Shown here piece after piece: positions 47,180 through 57,797 of a stretch of 64,000 bases of DNA. The DNA is taken from assembly GCA_027186245.1 (NCBI GenBank), contig CP114500.1:7450001-7514000 (forward strand). The letters run 5' to 3'. The stretch comes from Coriaria nepalensis (lineage: Eukaryota > Streptophyta > Magnoliopsida > Cucurbitales > Coriariaceae). Position 1 is the first letter of the stretch; each line of letters begins with the position of its first letter. The notes under the pieces are model-generated. The model had not been told where the DNA came from and did no database searches. It worked only from the letters and a program-made list of their open reading frames with translations. The translations under genes and the position numbers were made by a program.

Positions 47180-48570
47180 ATCATATATAAAAGAAATTAA
47201 ATATGATCCCAATTTAATAAAATTTAAATTAATATATAAATGATATATATAAATAGATGGATAAATTATTAAAAAATTAAATAAATATAATGAATTTTTT
47301 TTAAAAAAAAATTTAAAATAGATAATAGTATATAAAAAAAATTATTTTAAAATAAATTAATATTTATATAATCAATTAAAAAAAAATAATGAGAATGAAT
47401 TTTCGTGAGGACGATAATAATGATTAAAACTGGTAGGTTTATTACGGTGAGCAAATTTGATTCTCGTTTCTTATGTTATTCAGTTGACTATTTAAAAAGA
47501 CGTCAGAGGAAGAGGAAGTCAAAAGTGGTGGGTCAGCAGCTATCGCTTATTAGCCGCGTCCCATGTCTCATCACAAAAGACAAGGTTTAGTACCAAATGA
47601 AATAAAAAATAAAAAATAAAAGAACTAAGAAATGTGTTGACAATTAATGATATTTTTTAGGTATAGTTCTGTCTTAGATTTGGCTAAACATGATTATACG
47701 GCTTACTTAACGTTCATTTTAAGCCAATTTTTATTTTTTTGGTAGATCGTAAATGTAAATTAATTTATTTTTATTATATATAAAATTAATATAATATTAA
47801 AAAATAAATATATAATTCAATTCATCTAATAATTTCTATTTTAAACTACAAAATAAGATCGAACGACATCAATTTTAATTTGGTTACAAGTCATTTCGAT
47901 AACCTTTTCATTTCCACATTATTACGTTCTTTAGAATGAAAAATAAAACGACATGTCGTGTAACGCTGGGAATTGGAAGCAGACGCGTGGCATGCATACG
48001 TGTACTTGGCGAGGGAGACAAGAGCAAGCTGGGTGGCACGGAGGAGGAAGTGGAAGTGAAAGCGAAAGTAAGTTTGTTTAGGTGCGTGCGGTCAAATAGA
48101 GCTGTTCTGGGCTGAAAATCCCAGAAATGACCCCCGCCCCTAGGGCCCACCACACAGCAAGTGGGTTTTTTTCCTTTCTATTTTATTTGCAACGGAATCC
48201 CCCTTTTGTCCCTCCACTTGTTTTCCCTTTCCGTGTCAGCTGAAAGTATCAGATTTTGTTTCTTGTTTTCTAACAACCTTTTCGAGGCTGTCTTTTTCCT
48301 TTTTTTTCTTACTTTTTTTTTTTTTCCTTTTTTTTACAGGTTATAACGAGCGCAACCGAAATACGAAAATAATAAGGGTTATTATTTGATAACCTATCAA
48401 GTGCTTTATGCACCAGTCCCACAGAAACTAAAAATAGGCCTGAATGCAGCGTATAAAAACTTTCACAATAATGACAATGGACACGTCAGAGCTTATTCGG
48501 AGAGAAAAGAAATGGTCGGAGGTAAATACTGAAAAGACACGAGGGCATTTACGTAAGAACGGAAACAGGC
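47180..48570. other. AT-rich DNA then the second SAP promoter
   Basis: 47180-47900 is very AT-rich, with nothing recognisable. 47900-48570 is GC-richer and holds T-runs and an ACGTGTACT word; no gene seen. Confidence 0.5.
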
Positions 48571-48802
48571 ATGTTTGCTACACGTCTCTATGAGGCCCAT
48601 ATTCCATCGCCATTTCCGACATTGCTACCACTTCATATTTCCGTTTCTCTTTACCTCCCTGTCAAAACGCCAAACCCAAAACCTCTCAGAGATTTTCGCT
48701 CTCTCTCTCCCTCTCTCTCTAGAAGAAATTTTCTCGGTGCTAGCAGCTTTGTTGAGATCCGGATTATCGGAGATCGGAAGTCGGATATCGGAGATATCAG
48801 AT

Positions 48803-49330
48803 ATGGGCCAGAGAACCGAGGAGGAGACGGAATTCAAGGTACCTGAGACGATCACGCTCTGTGTCAACAACTGCGGCCTCATCGGCAACCCAGGTACCAA
48901 CAACATGTGCCAGAAATGCTTTAACGCCTCTACTCCGACGACGGCAACCACCGCCACAACCACCACGGCGTCGTCTTCTGCAGCAGTAATTTCTGTCGCT
49001 CAAAAGTTTACCAGCGAGAGAAATCATCCTAGATCTAGCTTGTCTCGTTCGACGAAGCGATCGTATTCATCGTCGAGCTCGAGCAAGCATACTACGACAA
49101 AAGATCTGGCCAAATCCGGTGAACCAGCGAAGCGAGAGGTGAATAGATGCTCCGGTTGTCGAAAACGCGTCGGATTGACCGGATTCAGGTGCCGCTGTGG
49201 CGAGCTATTCTGTGCCGATCACCGGTACTCCGATCGACACGTATGCAGCTACGATTACAAAACGGCAGGTCGTGAGACCATCGCGAGGGATAATCCGCTG
49301 GTCAGAGCGTCGAAGATCGTTAGAATTTAA
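48803..49330 (+). CDS. A20/AN1 zinc-finger stress-associated protein, second copy
   Basis: Single-exon SAP of 175 residues. A20 finger: CVNNCGLIGNPGTNNMCQKC at about residues 20-39. A Thr/Ser-rich low-complexity linker (TPTTATTATTTTASSSAA) follows. AN1: [18 protein letters not shown], then FCADHRYSDRHVCSYDY, ligands complete. C-terminus DNPLVRASKIVRI. It differs from the first SAP in the A20 loop and linker, so this is not a recent duplicate. Start chosen at MGQRTEEE, after CT-rich leader DNA. The same frame is open back to an ATG at 48575, which would add 76 Phe/Leu/Ser-rich residues unlike any SAP; I read that as leader. Confidence 0.95.
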   Translation: MGQRTEEETEFKVPETITLCVNNCGLIGNPGTNNMCQKCFNASTPTTATTATTTTASSSAAVISVAQKFTSERNHPRSSLSRSTKRSYSSSSSSKHTTTKDLAKSGEPAKREVNRCSGCRKRVGLTGFRCRCGELFCADHRYSDRHVCSYDYKTAGRETIARDNPLVRASKIVRI

Positions 49331-49599
49331 TTTCGTTAGAAATAAGGGATTGAAAAATCCAAAAACGAAAAATCAACGGGAGGCGAGATCCAGTCCGTCG
49401 CGATTTCTCTCTCAGAGGTCGTCGATCTCTTACGTGTTACGAAATTTGTTACCGAAGATGATAATTATAGTCTTAATTCTTAATTGGCCTTTTTTTTTCT
49501 TTATCTTTATTTTCCTCTTAATCCTTTTCCTTTGGTTTGATGGAAATGGAAGATTTATTGTTCAACAAGTTTCAGGTTTTCTCCCTTCATCTCTGAATG

Positions 49600-50520
49600 A
49601 ATGAATGAATATGTCAAATGTTTTTTAGCATACATGGATTGGGGAATGGCATGTTCGTAAATTAAATGGTACCAGGGGGGTGTTTTGGGCAGTTCGACAT
49701 ACATGCATCTGGAAAACTCCTTCGGAGAAAGTTGAAAGTGTATTGGGCACAGCATCATCTCTTTCACTACTCTATTCGTGAGATATTTAATTTCTCTTGA
49801 CAAATCGCGATATGCTAACGAGTTGATGGCGAGAGAGTGGAGGGATATGGCCTAAAAGGCTAAGAAAAAAAGAAAGTGGTGGTGATGATGATGGGGACAT
49901 TTGCGTGAGAAAATTGCTATGAGATTGAGAGAGAGAGAGAGAGAGAGAATCCGAAGAGGGGAAAAAGTCTGATCCGACGGCTGGTACTGGACGTGTATAA
50001 AGCTTGGCAGATAATGTAAAATAAATATTATAATAATAGTGAAAGCAAATTGATGTGCGTGGGGACCACATGGTCTCTCCAACTAAGAATAGTAGCTTGA
50101 TCCTAAGGTAGTTAGGTCGATCATGGACAGCGAGCCCCCAATTTGATTCCTTCTTTTTCCCGAGAAAATCTTCAATACATTGAGAAAGTAATTCCGTATA
50201 TTTTCGCGGAATAATATTTTAGATAATTTATATTATATTATTTAAATTAATAATAATAATAATAATTATTATTATTATTATTATTTTATTAAAAAAATAG
50301 TTGATAAGAGGATAAATAATAATAAAATAAGTTTCATTGTATTGAACTCATTTTTGTTATTTGAAAAATTAAATTAATAAAATTAAAAGTAGTTAATTTC
50401 ATAATATTTATTTATATTCTTTTGAATTTTAGTTAATATAAATATTTAATTAACCTGGTTAGTACTTGTGGTATCAAATAAGAAAAGTGTGAATTTTTGT
50501 AATACTAAAACTACATTATT
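49600..50520. other. Intergenic DNA
   Basis: 3' flank of the second SAP gene, a (GA)n run at 49927-49947, then AT-rich sequence with an AAT/ATT palindromic stretch at 50247-50285. No gene. Confidence 0.55.
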
Positions 50521-50524
50521 TTTT

Positions 50525-50760
50525 TCTGACTTTATTTCCATGATTAATATAAATAGTATGAATAAATCTAAAGAAATCAGAAAAATGTATATTCTCCCAA
50601 TCTAAATTTTTTAAAAAGCCTTACTCTTTTTGTTTCTAACTTAATTTTTGGAGTAATATTGTCGGAAATAACCTCAGCAGTATTCTTTGTTTTGCAGGTA
50701 TTGACCAACTGGTATGCTGCTGAGGCTCGGAGTCAATTTTTGGCATCAACAGTTTAGCGC
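50525..50760 (+). repeat. 3' part of a gypsy 5' LTR (direct-repeat copy 1)
   Basis: Shares a string of matching words with 53665-53865, in the same order: TGATTAATATAAA, GAATAAATC, GATCTAAATTTT/CAATCTAAATTTT, TTTCTAA, GAAATAACC, TATTGACCA, and TCAATTTTTGGCATCAACAG against TCAATTTTTGACACAATGG. A tRNA-primer-like TTTAGCGCATTTTGTGGGAATGAC follows copy 1, a mutated form of the usual plant gypsy TGGCGCCGTCTGTGGGAA. Confidence 0.65.
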
Positions 50761-50939
50761 ATTTTGTGGGAATGACAAAGGTATTGTTTGGTCCGCATTA
50801 AGTGACAAATGTAATGGCAACAACGAAGACAACATTGAGCCTTAGCTTTAGCAGATTGTTAGTGGGGCCCCTCTAGAGGCAATTACGGGGCAAAGGAGGA
50901 AGGTGAAAGTTAGGAAATAGCTCGGATTTCAAACATTGT

Positions 50940-51475
50940 GGAGAGGGCTATCCAAAGCCATCTCGGAGGATTTTCTTAGCCAGGTGCGTGCTGAGTTCAT
51001 AACGGCTTCTACGATGAACTCTAAAGTACTAGGGATAAACGAGCAAAAAGAAGAGGAGGTTAGTTTGGTAGGAAATGAACTTGCGGAACTTACTCCTGAA
51101 GAGAGGCTTAAGGAGGAATTGGAGCGTGCAAAAGCGAAATAGGCCAAGTTAGAGAAAAAAATAAGGGAGTTAACCTTCAGATCATATGGTGGAGTTGCCC
51201 CATTCTTTGTGGACACAAACAACCCTTTTACCAATAGGATATTGGAGGCCCAAATTCTTAAGAAGGTTAGAGCGCCTCAAATTTAGCTGTATAAAGAGCT
51301 GAGGAACCCTAGGGACCACATTCAGGCTTACATAGCTTTCATGCGCGTAAGTGGGGTGTTAGAGGCAATGGTTTGTCAAGCATTTCATACCACCTTGGTA
51401 GGGTCGTCTATAGACTGGTAAAGGGGGTTAACCCCTGGCTCGATAGATTATTTTGTTGAGTTAAAGTCTTTATCA
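50940..51475 (+). pseudogene. Ty3/gypsy gag fragment
   Basis: About 50940-51140 is an open frame rich in Glu/Lys (ELTPEERLKEELERAKAK). After a stop the same frame resumes at 51220 with NPFTNRILEAQI, LYKELRNPRDHIQAYIAFM, VLEAMVCQAFHTTLVGSSIDW and PGSIDYFVELKSLS. This is the core of plant gypsy retrotrans_gag (pattern PxDHxxxY, then CxxFxxTLxGxAxxW). Three or more stops; nothing of pol remains. Confidence 0.85.
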
Positions 51476-52924
51476 TAAGGCATTAGGTTCCCAATAGTTA
51501 TTCCTTAATACACTTTAAGGAACTAAATGGGTCAAATCCCATCACATGGCCGACCACATCCATTAACCTATGATTAATTGGAAAAATAATAATAATAATA
51601 ATCTGACTCATTAATCATTTAATATCCGATTATTATTAGAGACCATTAATATACTTTTATAATTGAATAAAAGTCATATGTAACTTATTAATTTTTAATT
51701 AAATTAATATAACACTTAGTTGTGATGGCAAAACTATATGTTATTATATTTAATAAATTAATAATTACTATTTTACCTTTATAGTCAAATTATAAGTCAA
51801 ATTACTATTTTACTTCTAAAATAAAAATAGTATGTTTTTCTCTTTTTTTTCCAAGGAAACCTTAACTGAGTTACTTCGAATCCTATGTGTATGACCGATT
51901 ATACTCTACATTATGTCGGCATGAGGGTTTCATATCACTTTATGATTTTATTTAATTCATAATTAAATTCATTTAATTTAGAATACTTTTAAAATTAAAC
52001 AGTTAACTTAATCATCTCATAATTAAATAACTTTAAATCTCTAAGTTAATATTAACTTCTGACAAAGTGTTAAAATTATCTAGGAGATGAGAAGTACAAT
52101 CTTTTGAAAAAACATGTTGTGACTATAATAAACTTATAATACTTGATCCTTTCATTTTGTAAATATCTCGATTTATTCTAAGATATGATATAACTATTAA
52201 ACCCTAATAGATAAATCATTTAAACAATTATATCTTTTATTGAACATTGAGAATGGATTTACATAAATTTATTTCTTATTATACTACTTTGCAAATATTC
52301 TTTATTCAATAAAGTATATAATCCATAAAACCTATTTTTAAATACAAAACGATGGATTCCCTTTTGACTACTTACAACCTTCATGCACAATATTTCATAC
52401 TCAACGGTTCACCCATGACTAGGGCTAATTTGAATGATGTCAAATTATGAAACCTTGTACACAAAGTACCATGACGATCTCAGATCTGAGGACCACATGT
52501 AATATAGTCACTAGATAATTTCTCATTTACAGTAAATATTAATTACCATTGAGAATTATCTAAGTATCGCGTTCGGTACCATTAGTCTCTACTAAGTACC
52601 TACATAATTATCATGATGTTTCATTAACATCAATAGTCATAAGATCAGCCACCCTAAACAATTTAGGTGATAAACTATAGATTTTCTATCTGGATCATCA
52701 ATGTCCATTCTTGAGATCATATAATAACGAATAGTTTCATTTTTAAGCTTTAAGCAACTTGAGTCTCAATTAATATGATATCTATCATAGTCTCTACAAC
52801 ATATAACTTAAGATACTAGACTTTTATTGATATGTATTTGTAAAACATAATATATTAATTATAACAAAATTCATAAGCATAATAAATAATAACAAACTTT
52901 CATAAATGATAACTAATAATAACA
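51476..52924 (-). repeat. LTR-like block inserted in the gypsy relic (probable solo LTR)
   Basis: The gag frame stops abruptly at about 51475 and unrelated AT-rich sequence follows to about 52924. Read on the minus strand it begins TGTTATTATTAGTTATC and contains TAGTATCTTAAGTTATATG, GTGGTCCTCAGATCTGAGAT and CATGGTACTTTGTG, words I associate with a repeated plant LTR family. The exact ends and target-site duplication could not be fixed. Confidence 0.45.
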
Positions 52925-53660
52925 CTCAATGTCTTGCTAGTATTCGCATAAAAATAGTATTACATCAAGTAATTTTTCATATTAGGTCAAAACCTGATTG
53001 GCTTGATGGACATACACTTTCAAAGTCATGGATTGAAAATTTTTCTAAGAGGGGGACGAAGGTCGGATAAAAGCCTAAAAACATAGATGCCCAAAGAAAG
53101 ATAAAACAAAAATGAATTAAAACTAAAAGTTCTAAGAATATGAATGGGTGGGAAAATCTTGAAAAATATTGTTCTAGATTCAAGCAATAATGAGCGAAAT
53201 GAGAAGAGTAAGAAGTAATACCGAGCAGACGAAAAGAAATGGCTTATGGTAGTTCTTAACCCTTGTATGCTAGAGAAATTTTGCAATGGGGAATGTATTA
53301 GATGTCCGTAATTATAGCCTATTAATAGGCTAGGGTCTGAAATCTCACATCAATTTATGCAGAACATTAAATCGATGTGAGGGAGCCAGCTGTTGAGTCG
53401 TAATTTGTGCTCTGATCTGATAGGGTCGGATGAAGATTGGAGCTTGTGAGGACAAAATTCTTAAATGGGATTTGAGAAACAATGATGCCCATGAACTCAG
53501 AAGTTTGTAATTTATGCCGACCCCATAGGATTGAGAGTCTTATGTCTCAGATGACTCAAATAGGCAAGTAGCCGTCTAGACTTTATAAAGATTAATGATA
53601 AAATAAATAGCATTAATCATAAGTAATAGAAGGTCGATATCAATTAAAAAGTATTAACGG
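52925..53660. other. Gypsy relic, remaining internal and LTR-proximal part
   Basis: No protein fragments recognised. A GGGAGCCAGCTGTTGAGTCG stretch near 53380 may be the true LTR start. Minus-strand frames at 52977-53286 have no known domain. Confidence 0.35.
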
Positions 53661-53664
53661 TCAT

Positions 53665-53865
53665 TAATAGATTTTATTGTCATGATTAATATAAACAATA
53701 TAAATAAATCCAAAGAGATTATGAAAATATGCATTCGATCCGATCTAAATTTTCTAAAAAAATTTCACTCTCTGTTTCTAATTTAATCGTAGAAGTTACT
53801 TTCACCAGAAATAACCAATGCAAGTATTGACCATTTGGCATAAGACTCAGAATCAATTTTTGACA
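53665..53865 (+). repeat. Gypsy LTR, direct-repeat copy 2
   Basis: Counterpart of 50525-50760; see there. Divergence between copies (many substitutions and small gaps) suggests an old insertion. Confidence 0.6.
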
Positions 53866-53869
53866 CAAT

Positions 53870-54872
53870 GGATGAAAAATGATATTAATTTAAATTTAAC
53901 CGACCGTAAATACGCCAACACAAGAATTTCTCGTTGCTTTTCTCTTCTACCCTTTATTGTTTGTTCGATACATTTTTAAATTCGGTCACGACGAAATATA
54001 AAATGCTTTATGGGTATATCACCTATAAAATGATGCTTTATTGTGACATTCACATAATCGAGAATGCTTTACTGTGAGTCTTGACATTCACATAATTGGT
54101 TGCACCACATTTAGGTGACATTAAGTTCATGACATAGTGACGCTAGAAAAAAAAAAATTGAAAATATATGCTTCGATTTTAATGATTGTAGAGTAAAATA
54201 AGTTTTGATAGCAAATTATGCAGGGACTGGACCTGCTACTATTATTGCCAATCGTCGATTATAAGTTTTGGGAATCTATGGAACAATCATGTGTCCAAGA
54301 AAAAAAAAAAATTTTAAAATTTATTATTCAAATAAAATAAAGATATAATATGATTATATGTTAAATTCATTACATTATTTATAATATTTGTAACGTGACC
54401 ATAAGAACTCTCAAGGAAAATTGAATACTTTTTTATAATAATTTCTGAAAATATTTTTTTCTGCATTTATTTTTTAACTTAGCAATCATTTGACTCTGGG
54501 AATCTTTTCATTCACCTACTCTTTTGACGAAAGGGGGGGTTGTTAGCCTTTGCGGCTTTGCCGCCCCATTTACTTCAATGGGAATTATAAAACACCATAA
54601 AGTTTCATTTTTCTAATACACATTAACATAACGTAACATATTCCATTCATCATCATCATAAGCACCATCTTGGAATCTGCAGATTAATACTTTTCAAGAG
54701 GCATCCAAAGTTCAAAAGCATCAACTTACTAAGAAGATAAAAATAGCCATGAACTTGCCAATAAGAGAGGGGCACACACCCCACTGAGGCTGTTCTTTTT
54801 GTAGTACCTAAGACATACAGAGTAAGAATCGGGTGATTGGATATAAGGAAAAACGATGCATTCTAAAGACAT
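53870..54872. other. Intergenic DNA
   Basis: AT-rich, nothing recognised; the last ~150 bp are probably LSM7 3'-UTR. Confidence 0.5.
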
Positions 54873-56480
54873 CTAAGACCCGTCTTGTTGAACGAATGGG
54901 TTAGATATCTCCTCTGTGCCATCTGTTGGAGAAACAAGCATTACAGCAGTTCCCCTACAAACCTGCAGTTTTAACAACCCCCTGAAAATTAGTTATTGCA
55001 AGAAATAATAAGAAAGCTAACATCTTACAGAAAAGTTGATTTACTTGTGACTTGTGAGAAATGTATTTATAATGGAGTTTGAAAGGGGAAGGAAAGGAAG
55101 AGATGTTGGGAAGAGGATTGTTGAGAAATAACCTAATGGGATGAAATACAACTTCCCACCTTCCCCTTAAGATTGGATTGTAGGGAACTCCTTCGGAATA
55201 GAGGGCATTGATCGTAGCACTTCGCCGACACACACTATCCCTACTCCCTCAAATTCCTAAGCCTAAGCATTAGTTTAGAGCACCGATAGAGTGATAAAGA
55301 CCCAGTCACCATGAATTATAGAGAGAGAATGAGGCGATGAAGATCCAATCTCAAGTACTGTTACTGTAGAGAGATGTTTCAATAGATGAAGTGTTTGTTT
55401 GATGATATTACAAAGATGACTTCATTCAAGAAGATTGCAGCACGCATTTGATCTTAAGAAAATTATATTTATGTCCAATGATACATTTATAGCTATGGAG
55501 ATGCATGTGCTAGAATAAAACATACTATTAAGCCGAGGCGTCTAGTTTGATCAGTAGTCTTCAATGGATCATCAGCATCTGCAGCTCAAAAGCAATAATC
55601 ACATCAATATCGAAAGCTTATTTGAAACTTTCGCAGCAGCTATATGATTCTAGAACTAGAAGAGAGCTCAGGTTTTAGTACATACTATCCGTGCAAAATA
55701 TATAATTCACGCGAGATCCACAGACAGTAACAGAGGGAAGATATTTTTTTTCCTCATTTTGGGGAACATATACAATCGATGATCTGATCTAAAATTGGAA
55801 AATATGCATGAAACTCAAAATTGTACACACTTATGACCTCTTAAAAACTCTACGGCTTCATCCAGGACAAGGTTCAATAATTGATCATACCCTTTTAGAG
55901 TACCTGTCACTGCAGGAAAAGGAAAAAAAAAATAATAATCCAGGATTAGTTTATGAGAGTCCTGAGAGTATGAATGCTATACAGTTTACTGAATTACTCC
56001 ATAAAAAGATGGTACGGCCTATGAGAGCAGGGATTTTGGTTTGTTTGGTTATAAAAAAGTAACAGGTACCTCAAAGTTCATACAGTTCTTCAATACCCAG
56101 ATTCAAGTAAAATTATGTTGCACACAAACAACGGAAAACTAAGTCAAGTTCCTTCCCATGGGATTGGTTAAATCGTTGATTGTGACAGGATCCTTAGCCT
56201 AATTGGACTAGACTACGAAAAGATGGACCCAATACTTTACAGACAAAAACAATTAAATAAACAAATCAAATGATCATAAGAAAGGCTTGATAGATATGCA
56301 CCTTGTCTACCACCAGTGAGCTTAACCTGAACACCTTTGTCCACAAACTTAGCCAGGTCCAGAACGGTTTCCTTCCTTCCTGACTGGAATATTACATTTC
56401 ATAATATGTTAGTATATGTACATATATCAAAATTGTTCTATCGTAAGCAAGAAACAACATATACGAAGAAATGTTACCAT
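54873..56480 (-). CDS. LSM7: U6 snRNA-associated Sm-like protein LSM7
   Basis: Sm-fold subunit of the LSM1-7 (mRNA decay) and LSM2-8 (U6 snRNP) rings. Coding parts: ATG alone at 56480-56478 (end of a leader exon 56544-56478), then 56383-56302, 55909-55838, 55578-55526 and 54962-54873; total 99 residues, the plant family length. Motifs: SGRKETVLDLAKFVDKGVQV, Sm1 VTGTLKGYDQLLNLVLDEA, then DDPLKTTDQTRRLGLI, Sm2 VCRGTAVMLVSPTDGTEEI. I chose this start because no in-frame ATG exists in the first protein-like exon and the leader exon ends exactly in ATG|GTAACA. A first non-coding exon ends near 56756. Confidence 0.95.
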
Positions 56481-56759
56481 TATGTTGAAGCTTTCTCACG
56501 TCCTCTAGATTTTACCCCAATCCAAATCCCAGAAGCGCTTCAAACTGGAACATATAAGCATATATGAATTAGAAACTGAAATCATTCTATACTATTACAT
56601 CCAAACTTCAAAATCAACGGTAATTTGATTCGGAAAGCCGAACCGCATCTTTGAAAAAAAAAAAAAATCGGCCATTGAACTAGTGCGAAATCAAGCAGAT
56701 AAAAAGAACGAAGAAGGATAACCCCAACTGTTCACAAGAGGGTCGAGAGAGAGCTTACC

Positions 56760-57797
56760 TTTCCGCAAGCTTAGGGAGCAAATGTGTGCCCTAGATTTTC
56801 TCCGTCATTAGCTATTTCCTGCTTTGCTTTGCTTTCACAGAGTCGCAGTCGAGCTTGGAGGAGGGAAGAATAACAAGGGCTTGGCAGTTACTAGTTACTT
56901 CAGTGTCTTCACTCTATTGTGGGTTTTGGGCTAGAGCCCATCTACTTACTTCAGTTACGCTTGGATCAAGTCCAACTTAAACGTGGGCCGTAAAGGACAA
57001 CCCAAAAGCCCAATACATATTTGTTTAACTGCAATCACATGGCTAGGATGCAAGAATTAATCAATAAAACGCCCCGTAGTTGATAAGTACCCTCGAGCTT
57101 CTTCCCTACGCTTTTTTGAACAAATATAATCTTATTCTTACCGCCATTTTTTCAATTTTCTTCAACAGCAACCCCGCCAAATCTCCCTCTCTCAGCCAAG
57201 CAACGCGCCCACGCGCCACCGAATTTCAGATCCGAAATTGTTCTCTGCAACGGCTTAAGTTCCAGATCTCCTATCATCAGGAAGGAGTCCATTGGTTCTT
57301 CCGATTTGAGGTAAAGGCGTTCTCTTCTTCTTCTTCTTTCCAATCGCTCTTTCGATAAATGCACCTTGTTCACTTTCTCCATTTCTTTGCTTCGTTGAAT
57401 TTCGCACTTGGACTTTCTGGACTCGTACTTGTGATATGGATCTGGTGATGACGGACAGTAGGTAAAAATTCGCTGATATCGTTAGTGTATCTGCGTAGCT
57501 TTTCAATTGAGAGTGAGAATGGCTATACTTAACATTGATGTTTTTTATTCATAGAATAAAATTACGCAGATTACTTGCAGTTTTAATTGCTTTCAATTTG
57601 TCTTTTGAGTGAAAAAATGAATTTAGATCTCGCTTCTCTAATATTTTTTTTATTTTTTTATTTACTTTTAACTTTTTGGTTTATGCTAGTTTTCATGATC
57701 AATAATGGTTGAGAATGATTCTTTGCAATTTTCAGAATTTCTTTAAAATTTTGTAATGGACATGGATCTGGCTTGATTATCTATCTAGTTCCAGGAG
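56760..57797. promoter_or_regulatory. Divergent promoter region between LSM7 (-) and COM1 (+)
   Basis: The two genes are transcribed away from each other from about 56.8 and 57.1 kb. The COM1 side includes a CT-rich leader (57316-57345) and a probable leader intron ending just before the start codon. Short open frames on both strands are not genes. Confidence 0.5.

Noticed and set aside
48575..48802. Upstream ATG as the real start of the second SAP
   Set aside because: SAPs begin shortly before the A20 finger; the extension is leader-like. Kept only as a finding.
57152..57506. Minus-strand frames upstream of COM1
   Set aside because: They cross the COM1 leader and promoter, and lack any recognisable motif.
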